Positions 47,621 to 58,104 are shown, counted from the stretch's first letter. The stretch: 64,000 nt of DNA from Candidatus Peribacteraceae bacterium (GCA_028703445.1 JAQVMW010000004.1:52127-116126), one strand, 5' to 3'. Program-made: numbers and translations. The notes: a model not told the origin generated them from the sequence alone.

Positions 47621-49537
47621 GTGACCGTCGCCCCGCATCCGTCCACTCCCCTGCCCTCCCGCTCCACCCGCTGGTGGATCATCGGCGCTTTTTTCTTCCT
47701 CACGTTCCTCGTCTACGGCAGTTCGCTGACCAATGCCTTCGTGCGGTGGGATGACGGCCTGCTCATCTACGAAAATCCCGCCATCCGTTCCATCACCCCG
47801 CAGAGCCTCAAAACGATCTTCACGACGTACGATCCCGAACTCTACATTCCGCTCACTTTCTTGAGCTACCAGTTGGATTACCTGGTGGGAGAAAGCAACG
47901 CTACGATCTACCACATCCAGAACCTCCTCTGGCATACCCTGAATGCCCTGCTCGTCGCCTGGCTCCTCCAGAAGCTCACAAAACGGGGATGGCTCGCCCT
48001 CTTCGGCGGGCTTCTCTTCGCTCTGCACCCGCTCCACACCGAAGCCGTCGCATGGGCCAGCGCACGCAAGGATGTGCTCTCGACGTTCTTCTTTCTCGGA
48101 AGTCTCATCACCTACCTCTCGTACCGCCGCGATCAGAAACACTCGGCCTACGTTCTCAGTCTTGCCGCATTCCTCTTCGGGCTCCTGGCCAAAGTCACGG
48201 TGATCACCTTGCCGGTCATCCTGCTCCTCTTTGATGTACGTGAGCGACGAACATGGGATCGCAAAATGCTCTTCGAGAAGCTCCCGTACTTCGCATTGTC
48301 CGTGCTCTTCGGCGTCATTGCTTTCTTCGGCAAGACCGGTGTGCTTGCTTCGTCCAGTTTGAGCGAAAAAATCCTGATGGCTCCCAAGAGCGCCATTTTC
48401 TACCTCGAGAAACTCTTTATTCCGATCCATCTTTCGGTGCTCTACCCGTTCGTCGACGAAGTCACGCTCGCTCACCCCGGAATCCTCGTCCCGTTCCTGC
48501 TCTTTTTCGCTCTCATCCTGATCGCCCTGATTTCACTCAAATGGACCAGAGATGTTTTCTTTGGCATCGCATTCTTCCTGATCACGGTTTCTCCCACTCT
48601 GCTCAATTTCGCCAAGGGTGACTTCTTCTACTTCGCTTCCGATCGCTACGCCTACGTGCCGAGCATTGGCATCTTCTTCCTTGTGATCCTGGCTCTCGGA
48701 CGTTTCTGTCACGAGCGGCTGAAGCCCATCTGCATCGTTGTCGCATGCGTTCTCCTTGCTGCCCTTGGCGTGCTCGCTACATTCCAATCGCACACATGGA
48801 AAAACAGCGAAGCCCTCTTCACACAGGCGCTTGCGATTTCGCCGGATGCTTACGTGGCCCGCGTGAACTTGGGAAACGTACAGCGCTATCGCGGAGACGA
48901 GGAACAGGCCATCGCTTCGTACCGCACTGCCCTTATCGTCATTCGCGAGAAGGGACGCACCGGACCGGGACTGAACCGCGCAGAATCGAAGACCCTGAGT
49001 AACCTCGCCTCCGCACAGAGGGAACAGGGCAACTTCGCAGAGGCCAGGTCATCCTATGAAGAAGCCCTGCGCCTGAATCCCCAAAATGTTTACGCGCTCC
49101 TGGGGCTGGGCGTGGTCGCCGGCCAGCAGGGGAACACTGTTCTGTCCGAACAGTACTACCGGCAGGCGATTCTGGCCGCTCCGGACTTCGCCCCCGCGCA
49201 GCTGAACCTGGGAGCGCTGCTGGTCGGACTCAACCGACTGGAGGAAGGAGTGGCCGCGTACCGCACTGCCCTCAATCTGAATCCCTTCTTCCCGCAGGCA
49301 CACTACAACCTGGGCGTCGCGCTCACGAAACTTGATCGCGTCGATGAAGCGGAGCCAGTCTATCGCGAAGCGATCCGCCTGCAGCCGAAATACACCGCAG
49401 CGCGCATCAACCTCGGAATCCTGCTCTACAACAGCCATGCAATCGACGATGCGACCGCGCAGTTCGAGGCGATTCTTGCCTACGATCCGGGCAATGCGCA
49501 GGCACGCTCGGCACTGCAGCAAATTCGCGGGCAATAG
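47621..49537 (+). CDS. TMTC-like GT-C membrane glycosyltransferase with TPR tail
   Basis: 638 residues from a GTG 6 nt after TAGAGT. About ten or eleven transmembrane helices lie in residues 20-395, with the GT-C style acidic motif just after the first helix (NAFVRWDDGLLIYENPAI) and ALHPLHTEAVAWASARKDVLS, hallmark features of the TMTC/O-mannosyltransferase-like family. Residues about 400-635 hold six or seven TPR repeats (for example ALLGLGVVAGQQGNTVLSEQYYRQAI). It probably transfers a lipid-linked sugar to exported proteins. It lies directly after the surface-protein cluster, whose Ser/Thr-rich linkers would be plausible targets. Confidence 0.85.
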   Translation: MTVAPHPSTPLPSRSTRWWIIGAFFFLTFLVYGSSLTNAFVRWDDGLLIYENPAIRSITPQSLKTIFTTYDPELYIPLTFLSYQLDYLVGESNATIYHIQNLLWHTLNALLVAWLLQKLTKRGWLALFGGLLFALHPLHTEAVAWASARKDVLSTFFFLGSLITYLSYRRDQKHSAYVLSLAAFLFGLLAKVTVITLPVILLLFDVRERRTWDRKMLFEKLPYFALSVLFGVIAFFGKTGVLASSSLSEKILMAPKSAIFYLEKLFIPIHLSVLYPFVDEVTLAHPGILVPFLLFFALILIALISLKWTRDVFFGIAFFLITVSPTLLNFAKGDFFYFASDRYAYVPSIGIFFLVILALGRFCHERLKPICIVVACVLLAALGVLATFQSHTWKNSEALFTQALAISPDAYVARVNLGNVQRYRGDEEQAIASYRTALIVIREKGRTGPGLNRAESKTLSNLASAQREQGNFAEARSSYEEALRLNPQNVYALLGLGVVAGQQGNTVLSEQYYRQAILAAPDFAPAQLNLGALLVGLNRLEEGVAAYRTALNLNPFFPQAHYNLGVALTKLDRVDEAEPVYREAIRLQPKYTAARINLGILLYNSHAIDDATAQFEAILAYDPGNAQARSALQQIRGQ

Positions 49538-49542
49538 AAAGA

Positions 49543-49577
49543 GTCCCGAGCCGCCGCACAATACGACGACCCGGGAC
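49543..49577 (-). terminator. Possible terminator between convergent genes
   Basis: GTCCCG/CGGGAC stem with a long loop; on the minus strand it is followed by TCTTTCT. It would serve the 49595-50068 gene. The long loop makes this weak. Confidence 0.35.
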
Positions 49578-49594
49578 AAAAATTGATCGGCAGG

Positions 49595-50068
49595 CTACCG
49601 GCCACGGATCAGGATGATTGACGTGCAGACCGATCCCTGCTCGCCCTGTGGATGACATTCATGCCAGAGAAGACAGGGAGGTTCGACGATGAGAACATTC
49701 CCTGGCTGCTTCTCGATCTCGGCCTGTTCCGGGACGACGACGAAGCGGTCGTGCGTCACGAGGGGGATGGCTACCCCTCCGTACGCATGTGCACGCGTGT
49801 CCCATTTTGAATCCATCCATTCCTCGATCCGCTCGGCCACCTGTTCATGGGTTGGAAAATCCCGAACCAGGTGAACGGCGTACAACATCTCCTTGCCCGC
49901 AGCATCCCATACCCGGACGACCGGCGAACGAAGGCCAGGGAAATGGAAAACCGACCAGTCTCGAAGATTCGCAATTTTGATGAATTGTTCGGAAACAATT
50001 CCCAAGACATGGAAGTCCACACGGGAAGGCATTCCCTTCCCCAGATGCACGTTCGTACGCTTCTTCAT
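49595..50068 (-). CDS. Hypothetical protein with possible cupin-like C-terminal half
   Basis: 157 residues. A good Shine-Dalgarno (AGGAGA, 9 nt upstream) supports the ATG at 50068. The N-terminal half (KIANLRDWSVFHFPGLRSPVVRVWD) is mixed alpha/beta. The C-terminal half has a beta-rich stretch with LVTHDRFVVVPEQAEIEKQPGNVLIVEPPCLLWHECHPQGEQG, which by pattern could be a small beta-barrel, but I cannot confirm a family. It is convergent with the TMTC-like gene. The gap to the A2M gene (50069-50296) shows no other ORF I trust. Confidence 0.6.
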   Translation of the reverse strand: MKKRTNVHLGKGMPSRVDFHVLGIVSEQFIKIANLRDWSVFHFPGLRSPVVRVWDAAGKEMLYAVHLVRDFPTHEQVAERIEEWMDSKWDTRAHAYGGVAIPLVTHDRFVVVPEQAEIEKQPGNVLIVEPPCLLWHECHPQGEQGSVCTSIILIRGR

Positions 50069-50296
50069 TCGAATATTCTCCTGCGACTATGCTTCGTCCA
50101 CCGACCACAATCGTGATCCTTCCTTTGAACGAGAGCAGCTCCCAATCCCCAAAAGACACTGAGAGCCGCTCTCCGATTCAAAAAGTATCCGTGCCTGCCA
50201 AAGATCACTACCCAGAAGACAAAGCCCTCTAAGCCAGTAGATTGTACAGAAATTGATCAAATAGTCAATTAGTCAACGCCAGACTTGCACCGGAAA

Positions 50297-50326
50297 TTGA
50301 GGACGGAGCACACACACCGCTAGCAT
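50297..50326 (+). promoter_or_regulatory. Possible promoter of the A2M gene
   Basis: TTGAGG (50297-50302), 18-nt spacer, TAGCAT (50321-50326), 26 nt before the ATG at 50353. Confidence 0.45.
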
Positions 50327-50352
50327 GAACTTTCACCTCTCCCTCATCTCTT

Positions 50353-53300
50353 ATGTCTCTCTCCGACTCCCCTTCGCGCTCCGCACTTCGCGGGGCAGGT
50401 CGATTCTCCTCCGTGACCCAAACCATCGGCCGGCGCCCGCTGGCCCTGGCGACCGTACTGGTCGTCTTCATCACGCTCATCGCGCTCTTCGCCACGGGAA
50501 CCGTGCGATTTCCAAGCCGCCAGACCACGATGGATTTCTCGCTGCGCCAGAAGATTTCGGCCGCTTCGACCCTGCAGTTCAGCTTTCCCGCACTCATGGA
50601 CCACAAGAGCGTAGAAGAGAGTATGACGCTTCCGGAGAGCATTACGGGAACGTTTGGCTGGACGGATGAGACGCTCACATTCAGTCCGGCTTCTCCCCTG
50701 CCCGCAGGAAAGACTCTCGTTTTTCACCTGAGCCGCGACGCCAAGAAATCCGACGGAGTGAGTCTCAATCAGGATCTCGTCTTCACCTTCATCGTCGCCG
50801 GTCCGCCTCTGATCGCAGGCCGCATTCCCGAGGTGGGCGCGCAGCATGTCGCAGAAACCTCCAAGATCACCATCATCTTCGACCGCCCCATGATCCCCCT
50901 CACGCAGGTGCAGGGCGATGCGGCACAGGCGCGACTGGCAAACTGGCCCGTGACGATCTCGCCCGACACGGCGGGACGCTGGCGGTGGCTCTCGACGGTG
51001 GCCGTGGAATACATACCGGAAAAGGGGCTGCTCCCAAGCACGCGCTACACCGTTTCGATCCCCAAAGGGATCAAGACCATTTCGGGTGACAAAACGGAGG
51101 AGGATTTTTCGTGGACATTCGAAACCGCACGCCCGCAGGTGGTGGCCACAAATCCTGAGAAATTCTTCATGCTCGCCGGACCCACGACCGTGCTCACGCT
51201 TACCTTTAATCAGGAAATGAAGATAGACAGCGCCAAGGAACTCATCTCTCTTTCACGAATGGAAGTAATCGGTGCAAAAAAGGAAGAAATTGCCATCCGC
51301 TCTGTATCCTTTGGAACGGTCGAAGTGGATAAGCGCGACGTCACGGACCGGAAAACTCTCATCATCACCCCTGCGAAACCTCTTGCGTTCTCCTCGCTAT
51401 ACACACTCACCGTCGCACCGGGACTGACGGGGGCAAAAGGCACACTCGGAAGCGGCACAGGATTTAGCTTGCCCTTCGCGACCGTGGGGACGCTGAAGGT
51501 TGAGCAATCCAACTTCGAGTACGGCCGTGTCTTCTTCAAATTCTCTAATCCTCTCTCAGAAGATTCCCTGAAGAATCAGATCATGATCGCGCCTGCCATC
51601 GAGAAATGGGAGGAAACGGAATGGCAGCTCTCATCGTGGGTGGACAATCGCGAACTCGCGGCTTATCCGCCCCTTGCTCCCTCCACGCAGTACACCATCA
51701 CGCTGGGCACCGGGCTCAAAGACACCTTCGGGCAGTCACTCAAAGAACCTGCCACGTTCTCGTTCAAGACGCCGCCGTTAGACCCACAGCTCCAACTCGA
51801 ATCCAAAGGTGAATTCGGCATCTTCGAACGGGAGAAGCCCCCCGTGTACCGACTGAAATCCGTGAATATCACAAAGGTGGAAGCCGAGCTCTCTTCGGTG
51901 AGCATCTTGGACTTCCTTACGTTCCGCGACACGCATGAGACATGGAACGCACTGCCGACGAATCTCACCCCCCTGCAGACATGGACCTACGTTCCGGAAG
52001 TGAAAAGGGATACGTGGGATATCCATGCGTTCGATTTGATTGAGGAAGCGAAACAGTCCCTCCCATCCGGCCTGTACGCGCTGCGGGTTCGCGCTCCCAA
52101 CGAAAAAGGCTATGACGGCAAAGAATTGCAGTACACCCAAATTTTCGCCCTCACTTCAACCACCCTCACGCTCAAATACTCGGGGAACCGCGCGCTCGTG
52201 TGGGCAACGGATCTGAAGACGGGAGAGTCTGTCGCCGGTGCCAACGTTGCATTCCACTCACTCGATGGGGAAATAGTCGTGACAGGCAAGACGGATAAGC
52301 AGGGCTTCTTCGAAACACCAATCGACATGAAGCGTTTCGCCACGGCCATGAACGAATGGGAGCCGGAATTCTGGGTGACTGCGGAAAAAGGAGGCGATCT
52401 CTCCTTCGTTTCCAGCAAATGGAATGATGGCATCCGGCCGGACATGTTCGGTCTCTACACCGACTTCTGGAATCCCTCGGACCGCGCCGAGCGCATTCAC
52501 TCGACCCTCTACACGGATCGTCCGCTCTACCGCGCGGGGGATACCGTGCACTTCAAAGGAATCCTGCGAACGCGCAACGTTGACGGCGTGCTCGCGATCC
52601 CCGAGAAGAGCCGCGCCGTGTCCGTCACGGTCAGAGACAGCAATGGGAACGAAATCTTCAGCAAGTCACTGACGCTCTCTTCCTACGGCAGTTTCGCCGG
52701 CGATCTCCCCATTGACGCCGAAGCTCCCCTCGGCACCTATCAGATCACCGCAGGATTCCAGGAGGGTACCTACGGAGGCGATGCGTACGGTTCCTTCGAA
52801 GTCCTCGCCTATCGCAAACCGGAGTACCGCGTGGACCTGACCACGGAACGGGAAGACTATTTCCAGGATGACACGGTGCAGGCGACCATCGCCGGTGCCT
52901 ACTACTTCGGCGCACCCATGGGCGGGGCATCTGTCGCGTGGAGAGCCCAAACCACGGATTACTTCTTCAACAAGGTGCAGGATGACTGGTACTCCTTCGG
53001 TCTCGAAGACGCGTTTTGCTGGCAAAACTGCGAACGCGAAACAAAGCTTCTCGCGGAGGGCGAGGGAACGCTGGATGCCTCCGGCAGACTGGCCATCTCC
53101 GTTCCCGCAACAATCGCGGACAAGCCCGTGAGCCAGATCCTCACCGTCGAGGCCGACGTGACGGATCCAAACAATCAGGTCGTCAGTAACCGCGTTTCCG
53201 TTCCCGTGCACAAGGCCGATGCCTACGTGGGAGTCAAGACGGAGGACTATGTTGTGACGCCCGGAACCGATGCCGCGATCGGCGTGATCACGGTCAAACC

Positions 53301-56300
53301 GGATGGCTCCGCGTTGCCGAACACGAACGTTACCGTGAACCTCTATAGCCGCAAGTGGAACACCATCAAGAAGAAGGGTGTCGATGGCCAGTACTACTAC
53401 GACAACACGCCGGAGGATACCTTCGTGCGCGCCACGAAAGTCACCACCGACGAAAAAGGGAAGGCGCGCACAACGGTGCGTCCCGATCAGGGCGGCGAAT
53501 TCCGCGTGGTTGCCGTGGTCGAGGACGAGCAGGGACGGCAGGCGAAGGCCGCCACCAGCCTCTACGCGTGGTCCAGTACCTACGTGAACTGGCCGCACGA
53601 GAATAATAACCGCATCGATGTGGTACCCGACAAAGCGGAATACCGCATCGGCGACACGGCGACGCTGCTCATCAAATCCCCCTTCCAAGGCGCGAACGTG
53701 AAGGCTCTCGTCACCGTGGAACGCGAGCAGGTGATCCACCGGGAAGTCATCACGATCGAATCTACAGCACAGAAGATCTCCGTTCCCATCACCGAGGACC
53801 TGCTGCCCACCGCCTATGTCTCCGTGATCGTGCTCAAACCCCGCATCGGCGAGACCTTCAACGAAAACGGCCTCGACACGGGTGCTCCCGCGTTCCGCAT
53901 CGGCTACGCCAAGCTCCCCATCGAGACGAGTTCCAAGCGCCTCACGGTGAACGTCATGCCGGACAAGGAGAAGTATCTCCCCGGCGAAAAGGTCACGGTG
54001 AAGCTCAAGGCATCCGATTGGCAGGGCAAGCCCGTGCGTGCCGAACTCTCGCTCGGGGTCGTTGATATGAGCGTTCTCGCACTGACCGGCTTCGAGCTGC
54101 CCGACCTCGTGCAGCGCTTCTACGGCGAACGGCCCGTGGGCGTATTGACCGCAGAGATGCTCACCTTCCTCATCGACCGCTACAAGCCCGGATCCAAGGG
54201 CGGAGGCGGAGCGGATCTGGAAGCGAAGAAACGCGGCAACTTCAAAGACACGGCCTACTGGAACCCCACCATCCTCACGAATGAGAAGGGTGAAGCGGAA
54301 GCAGAATTCACGCTGCCGGATAACCTCACAACCTGGCACCTGCTCGCGGTCGGGCAGACGATCGCTTCCACTTTCGGCGCAGCGGAGGATACCGTGATCG
54401 AGACGAAGCACGTGATCGTGCGTCCCGTGCGGCCGCGCTTTGCGGTGGTCGGAGACCGCGTGACGCTGGGCGCGATCGTCCATAACTTCCTCGACAGCTC
54501 CGCCACGTTTGATGTTTCACTCACCGGAAGCGGCTTCACTCTAAGCGGGCAACGAAGTAAACAGGTGACGATCGGTGCCGGTGAACAGACGAAGGTGGAA
54601 TTCCCCGTGACGATTGCCCGGACAGATAAGGCAACCTTCACGTTCCTCGCGAGGAATGAATCAGCACGCGACGAAGTGGAGGAATCGATTCCCATCCTGA
54701 CCTATGGGACGCCGCAGAGCGCGGCGACCACAGGCATTACGGAAGATGTAATCACGGAGAAGGTGCTTGTGCCCTCCGAGAAGGATGCGCGCGACGGATC
54801 GCTGTCGGTGACCGTCTCTCCGACCCTCGCCACCTACCTGCCCGGCGGACTCCAGTACCTCGCGAGTTACCCCTACGGCTGCGCGGAGCAGACCCTCTCG
54901 AGCGTTCTCCCGAATGTCGTCCTCCTGCGCCTGCAGGGCTTCGATGCCTTTCACATCGTCGACAAAAAGAAGCTCGATGACATGGTCACGAAAGGCCTCA
55001 CCCGCCTCTACACCTTCCAGCGCGGCGACGGAGGATTCGGCTACTGGCAGGAGAGTAATCGCAGTTACCCCGCCCTGAGCGCCTATGCCCTCCAGGCACT
55101 CTCGCTCATCCGCGACAGCGGATTCGCCGTGGATGACGGCGTCCTCGCCCGTACGCGCCAGTACCTCGATGCCGCTCTGCGCAGATCGGATCCGAATGCC
55201 GAGCTGGATGTCGCCACCCGCGCGCAGATCCTGTTTATCCTCGCGGAAACGGGAGACGTGGACGTAAGCCTTCTCAACAACCTCGATGAGCAGCGCGCCA
55301 AGCTTCCGCTCTTCGCCAAAGCACAATTGGCCATGGCCTTCGATCACACCAAGTCCAAAGGCAAAGCGCGCGACATCGTGACGGAAATCCTTCGGTCCGC
55401 GAAAGTGGACGGCCGCGGCACGCACTTCGAAGAAGAGGACATCGGCACGTTCGGCTCCCTCATGCACACCAACGACCGCACGTCCGCGCTCGTACTGCAG
55501 GCTTTGCTTCGCATCGATCCCAAGAATCCCCTGATCCCCAATGCCGTGCGCTACCTGCTGACCATCCGCAAGGACGGCCACTGGGATACGACGCAGTCCA
55601 CCGTCTCGGTGCTCCTCACCTTCATTGAGTATCTAGAACAGACAAAAGAGCTCGATGCCGCCTTTACGGCGGGCGTGGATGTGAACGGGACGCAGATCCT
55701 CGACTGGAAGGTCACGAAGGCAAACGTGCTCTCGCGCAAGGAGGTGAAGCTGGCATTGGACGAACTCGTCAGAGGCGAAACGACAACGCTCAAGATCGGT
55801 AAGGAAGGGACGGGCCGTCTGTACTACGACGCCGTGCTCTCGTACTTCTACACCGCAGATACCCTGCCGCCCGCCGAAGAGGGCATCAGTGTGCTCCGGT
55901 CGACCGAGCCGCTCCCCGATCAGAAAAAAACGCTGACCGTCGGCAATACCTACCGCGTGACCCTCACGATCACCGTACCCGAGGACCGTCACTTCGTGGC
56001 CGTCGAGAGCCCCTTCCCCGCGGGTTTCGAACCGATCGACGTCAACCTGCAAACCGCGCAGAAGACGCTGCTGTCGGACGACACGACGCGCCTGTGGGAT
56101 GAGAACTACTGGCAGAGCGGACTGTGGCGGTTCAATCACCGCGAACTCCGCGATGACATGTTCTTCGCCTTCGCCGATGAGCTGCCGGCCGGCGTCTACC
56201 AGTTGACCTATCTCGTCCGCGCGACGACCCCGGGTACCTTCCACGAACGCCCGGCCCATGTGTTCGAAATGTACTTCCCCGAGGTGTTCGGCCAGACGAT

Positions 56301-56328
56301 GGGTAAGGTGGTGACGATTCAGGAATAG
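50353..56328 (+). CDS. Alpha-2-macroglobulin family protein with intact thioester motif
   Basis: 1991 residues. One N-terminal transmembrane anchor (about 28-47) is followed by two Ig-like Big_5 type domains (about 60-260), macroglobulin domains including YTDRPLYRAGDTVHFKGILR (about 715), the A2M core YWNPTILTNEKGEAEAEFTLPDNLTTWHLLAVG (about 1303), the thioester PYGCAEQ with C1510 and Q1513, an alpha-alpha toroid thioester domain, and a C-terminal receptor-like domain. Bacterial A2Ms trap attacking proteases in the cell envelope and are commonly paired with PBP1C. Here pbpC is the next gene but one, with the Cys-rich cassette between. The thioester is complete, unlike in the MagD-type homologs. 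Confidence 0.95.
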   Translation: MSLSDSPSRSALRGAGRFSSVTQTIGRRPLALATVLVVFITLIALFATGTVRFPSRQTTMDFSLRQKISAASTLQFSFPALMDHKSVEESMTLPESITGTFGWTDETLTFSPASPLPAGKTLVFHLSRDAKKSDGVSLNQDLVFTFIVAGPPLIAGRIPEVGAQHVAETSKITIIFDRPMIPLTQVQGDAAQARLANWPVTISPDTAGRWRWLSTVAVEYIPEKGLLPSTRYTVSIPKGIKTISGDKTEEDFSWTFETARPQVVATNPEKFFMLAGPTTVLTLTFNQEMKIDSAKELISLSRMEVIGAKKEEIAIRSVSFGTVEVDKRDVTDRKTLIITPAKPLAFSSLYTLTVAPGLTGAKGTLGSGTGFSLPFATVGTLKVEQSNFEYGRVFFKFSNPLSEDSLKNQIMIAPAIEKWEETEWQLSSWVDNRELAAYPPLAPSTQYTITLGTGLKDTFGQSLKEPATFSFKTPPLDPQLQLESKGEFGIFEREKPPVYRLKSVNITKVEAELSSVSILDFLTFRDTHETWNALPTNLTPLQTWTYVPEVKRDTWDIHAFDLIEEAKQSLPSGLYALRVRAPNEKGYDGKELQYTQIFALTSTTLTLKYSGNRALVWATDLKTGESVAGANVAFHSLDGEIVVTGKTDKQGFFETPIDMKRFATAMNEWEPEFWVTAEKGGDLSFVSSKWNDGIRPDMFGLYTDFWNPSDRAERIHSTLYTDRPLYRAGDTVHFKGILRTRNVDGVLAIPEKSRAVSVTVRDSNGNEIFSKSLTLSSYGSFAGDLPIDAEAPLGTYQITAGFQEGTYGGDAYGSFEVLAYRKPEYRVDLTTEREDYFQDDTVQATIAGAYYFGAPMGGASVAWRAQTTDYFFNKVQDDWYSFGLEDAFCWQNCERETKLLAEGEGTLDASGRLAISVPATIADKPVSQILTVEADVTDPNNQVVSNRVSVPVHKADAYVGVKTEDYVVTPGTDAAIGVITVKPDGSALPNTNVTVNLYSRKWNTIKKKGVDGQYYYDNTPEDTFVRATKVTTDEKGKARTTVRPDQGGEFRVVAVVEDEQGRQAKAATSLYAWSSTYVNWPHENNNRIDVVPDKAEYRIGDTATLLIKSPFQGANVKALVTVEREQVIHREVITIESTAQKISVPITEDLLPTAYVSVIVLKPRIGETFNENGLDTGAPAFRIGYAKLPIETSSKRLTVNVMPDKEKYLPGEKVTVKLKASDWQGKPVRAELSLGVVDMSVLALTGFELPDLVQRFYGERPVGVLTAEMLTFLIDRYKPGSKGGGGADLEAKKRGNFKDTAYWNPTILTNEKGEAEAEFTLPDNLTTWHLLAVGQTIASTFGAAEDTVIETKHVIVRPVRPRFAVVGDRVTLGAIVHNFLDSSATFDVSLTGSGFTLSGQRSKQVTIGAGEQTKVEFPVTIARTDKATFTFLARNESARDEVEESIPILTYGTPQSAATTGITEDVITEKVLVPSEKDARDGSLSVTVSPTLATYLPGGLQYLASYPYGCAEQTLSSVLPNVVLLRLQGFDAFHIVDKKKLDDMVTKGLTRLYTFQRGDGGFGYWQESNRSYPALSAYALQALSLIRDSGFAVDDGVLARTRQYLDAALRRSDPNAELDVATRAQILFILAETGDVDVSLLNNLDEQRAKLPLFAKAQLAMAFDHTKSKGKARDIVTEILRSAKVDGRGTHFEEEDIGTFGSLMHTNDRTSALVLQALLRIDPKNPLIPNAVRYLLTIRKDGHWDTTQSTVSVLLTFIEYLEQTKELDAAFTAGVDVNGTQILDWKVTKANVLSRKEVKLALDELVRGETTTLKIGKEGTGRLYYDAVLSYFYTADTLPPAEEGISVLRSTEPLPDQKKTLTVGNTYRVTLTITVPEDRHFVAVESPFPAGFEPIDVNLQTAQKTLLSDDTTRLWDENYWQSGLWRFNHRELRDDMFFAFADELPAGVYQLTYLVRATTPGTFHERPAHVFEMYFPEVFGQTMGKVVTIQE

Positions 56329-56348
56329 CGGAAAATGAGAGCAACATC

Positions 56349-56378
56349 CGTAGCGGAAGATCGCGATCTTCCGCTACG
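56349..56378. repeat. 30-bp perfect palindrome upstream of Cys-rich gene 2
   Basis: Identical over all 30 bp to 28057-28086 (CGTAGCGGAAGATCG plus its complement). It ends 11 nt before the ATG at 56390. Confidence 0.95.
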
Positions 56379-56389
56379 GTATTCCTGTG

Positions 56390-58069
56390 ATGCACACCTG
56401 CCGCAACCTGTGGTGCAAGCAACCCTTCGAGATCACCGACGATGACCTTTCCTTCTACGAAAAAATCTCACCGGTTTTCAATGGCAAGAGAGAATTGATC
56501 CCGCCGCCTCTGCTCTGCCCGGAGTGCCGGTTGCAGCGGAGACAGGCGTTCCGTAATGAGCATTGTCTCTCCAAGCGCACCTGCGACCTCTGCGGGAAAC
56601 TGACCATTTCCTCTTTTGCCTCCGAGAGTCCTTTCCCGGTGTACTGCAGTGATTGCTGGTGGTCGGACCGCTGGGATCCCGCGGATTACGGAAGGGAGTT
56701 CGACTTCACCCGTCCTTTCTTTCCCCAATTCGAAGAGCTCCAGCACAGTGTGCCACAGGCCGCCGCTCTCCAACTCAACAACGAGAACTGTGAATTTAAT
56801 CACCTCCTCGCTTTCAGCAAGAACGCCTACCTGTGCCCGGGGAGCTACTGCGTCGAAGATTGCTACTACCTGCGCAAGAGCCAGTACTGCCGTAACTGCG
56901 CGAACGGAAACATTCTCAATCGATGCGAGCTGGTCGCAGAGAGCCAAAATTGCGACGGCTGCGTCTCTTCGCACCACCTCATCAATTGCCGTAACTGCTC
57001 TTTCAGTAGTTACCTAAATGACTCTTCTGGCCTCAGGGATTGCTTCATGTGCAGCGGGCTCATGAACAAACAGTACTGCTTCAAGAATGAGAAGTTCACG
57101 CGCGCCAAGTACGAGGAGACACTCCGGCAGTACGCCGGAAAATCCCCGGAAACACTGTTCTCGGAATTTCAGGAATTCAATCGCACTACACCTAAGCGAG
57201 CCCAAATTCAGCTCCACTGCGAGAATTCCACGGGCGACTACCTCACGAATTGCCACGCCGCCCGTCACTGCTCCGACTGCATCAACATCGAGGATTCCTC
57301 GTACATTGTCGAGTGCGAAGGAGTCAGGGATTCCATGGATTTGACCTCGCACGACAAGGATATCGAGCTCTGCTACGAGATGTCCTCCGGCGGCGAGAAG
57401 AGCTATCTGACGCGTTTCTGTTACTGCACCATCGCCTCCCCCCGCTCCGCGTACATGAGTTCGTGTTTCTACCAATCCGACAGCTTCGGGTGCGACGGAC
57501 TGCACACACGGGGTCAGTACTGCATCCTCAACAAGCAATACTCCAAAGAAGCATACGAAAAACTCGTACCCAAGATCATCGCACACATGAGAGGGACGAA
57601 AGAATGGGGTGAATTCTTCCCGATTGAGAGAAGCCCTTACGCCTACAATGAATCCGTCGCCCAAGACTACTTCCCGCTCACGAAAGAGGGGACGGGGAAA
57701 CGGGAATGGCAATGGAAAGATCGAACGGACGAGATGCCGAAACTCTCGAAAGTGATTTCCGCTGTGAATCTGCCAGATTCGATTGAGGAGGTTCCCGACG
57801 ATATTGTGAACTGGGCAATTGAGTGCGAAGCGACCAAGAGACCCTTCAAAATCATCAAACAGGAACTGGATTTCTACCGGAAGATGAAGTTACCGATCCC
57901 GCACTTTCACCCCGATGAGCGGCACAGGAGGAGGATGGCGCTCCGGAATCCCCGTAAACTCTGGAAGAGGCCGTGCATGAAATGCAGTAAAGAAATGCAA
58001 ACAACGTACTCTCCCGATAGACCAGAGGTTGTGTATTGCGAATCTTGTTATTTGGCTTCAGTATATTGA
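56390..58069 (+). CDS. Cys-rich multi-zinc-ribbon protein, paralog 2
   Basis: 559 residues from the ATG at 56390; the track's GTG is one codon earlier. It has the same architecture as paralog 1: N-terminal ribbon CRNLWC...CPEC with IPPPLLCPECRLQRRQAFRN, a second cluster CDLC...YCSDCWWSD, a central Cys-repeat region (CRNCANGNILNRC..., CSDC), the shared block GQYCILNKQYSKEAYEKLVP, and the C-terminal ribbon CMKC...YCESCYLASVY. Central repeats differ most from paralog 1, whereas the last 170 residues are strongly conserved. It lies between A2M and pbpC, a pair that is usually adjacent. It has no membrane segment. The function is unknown; zinc binding is inferred. Confidence 0.85.
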   Translation: MHTCRNLWCKQPFEITDDDLSFYEKISPVFNGKRELIPPPLLCPECRLQRRQAFRNEHCLSKRTCDLCGKLTISSFASESPFPVYCSDCWWSDRWDPADYGREFDFTRPFFPQFEELQHSVPQAAALQLNNENCEFNHLLAFSKNAYLCPGSYCVEDCYYLRKSQYCRNCANGNILNRCELVAESQNCDGCVSSHHLINCRNCSFSSYLNDSSGLRDCFMCSGLMNKQYCFKNEKFTRAKYEETLRQYAGKSPETLFSEFQEFNRTTPKRAQIQLHCENSTGDYLTNCHAARHCSDCINIEDSSYIVECEGVRDSMDLTSHDKDIELCYEMSSGGEKSYLTRFCYCTIASPRSAYMSSCFYQSDSFGCDGLHTRGQYCILNKQYSKEAYEKLVPKIIAHMRGTKEWGEFFPIERSPYAYNESVAQDYFPLTKEGTGKREWQWKDRTDEMPKLSKVISAVNLPDSIEEVPDDIVNWAIECEATKRPFKIIKQELDFYRKMKLPIPHFHPDERHRRRMALRNPRKLWKRPCMKCSKEMQTTYSPDRPEVVYCESCYLASVY

Positions 58070-58104
58070 GATGCAAAATCCCTTCTTCTGGTGCAACAAG
58101 ATTC

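Noticed and set aside
49845-50159. 104-aa minus-strand ORF overlapping the 49595-50068 gene
   Set aside because: Overlaps the better-supported gene, which has a proper Shine-Dalgarno and continues further.
52666-54483. 605-aa minus-strand ORF antisense to A2M
   Set aside because: Mirror frame produced by GC-rich codon usage; A2M reading is confirmed by the thioester and A2M motifs.
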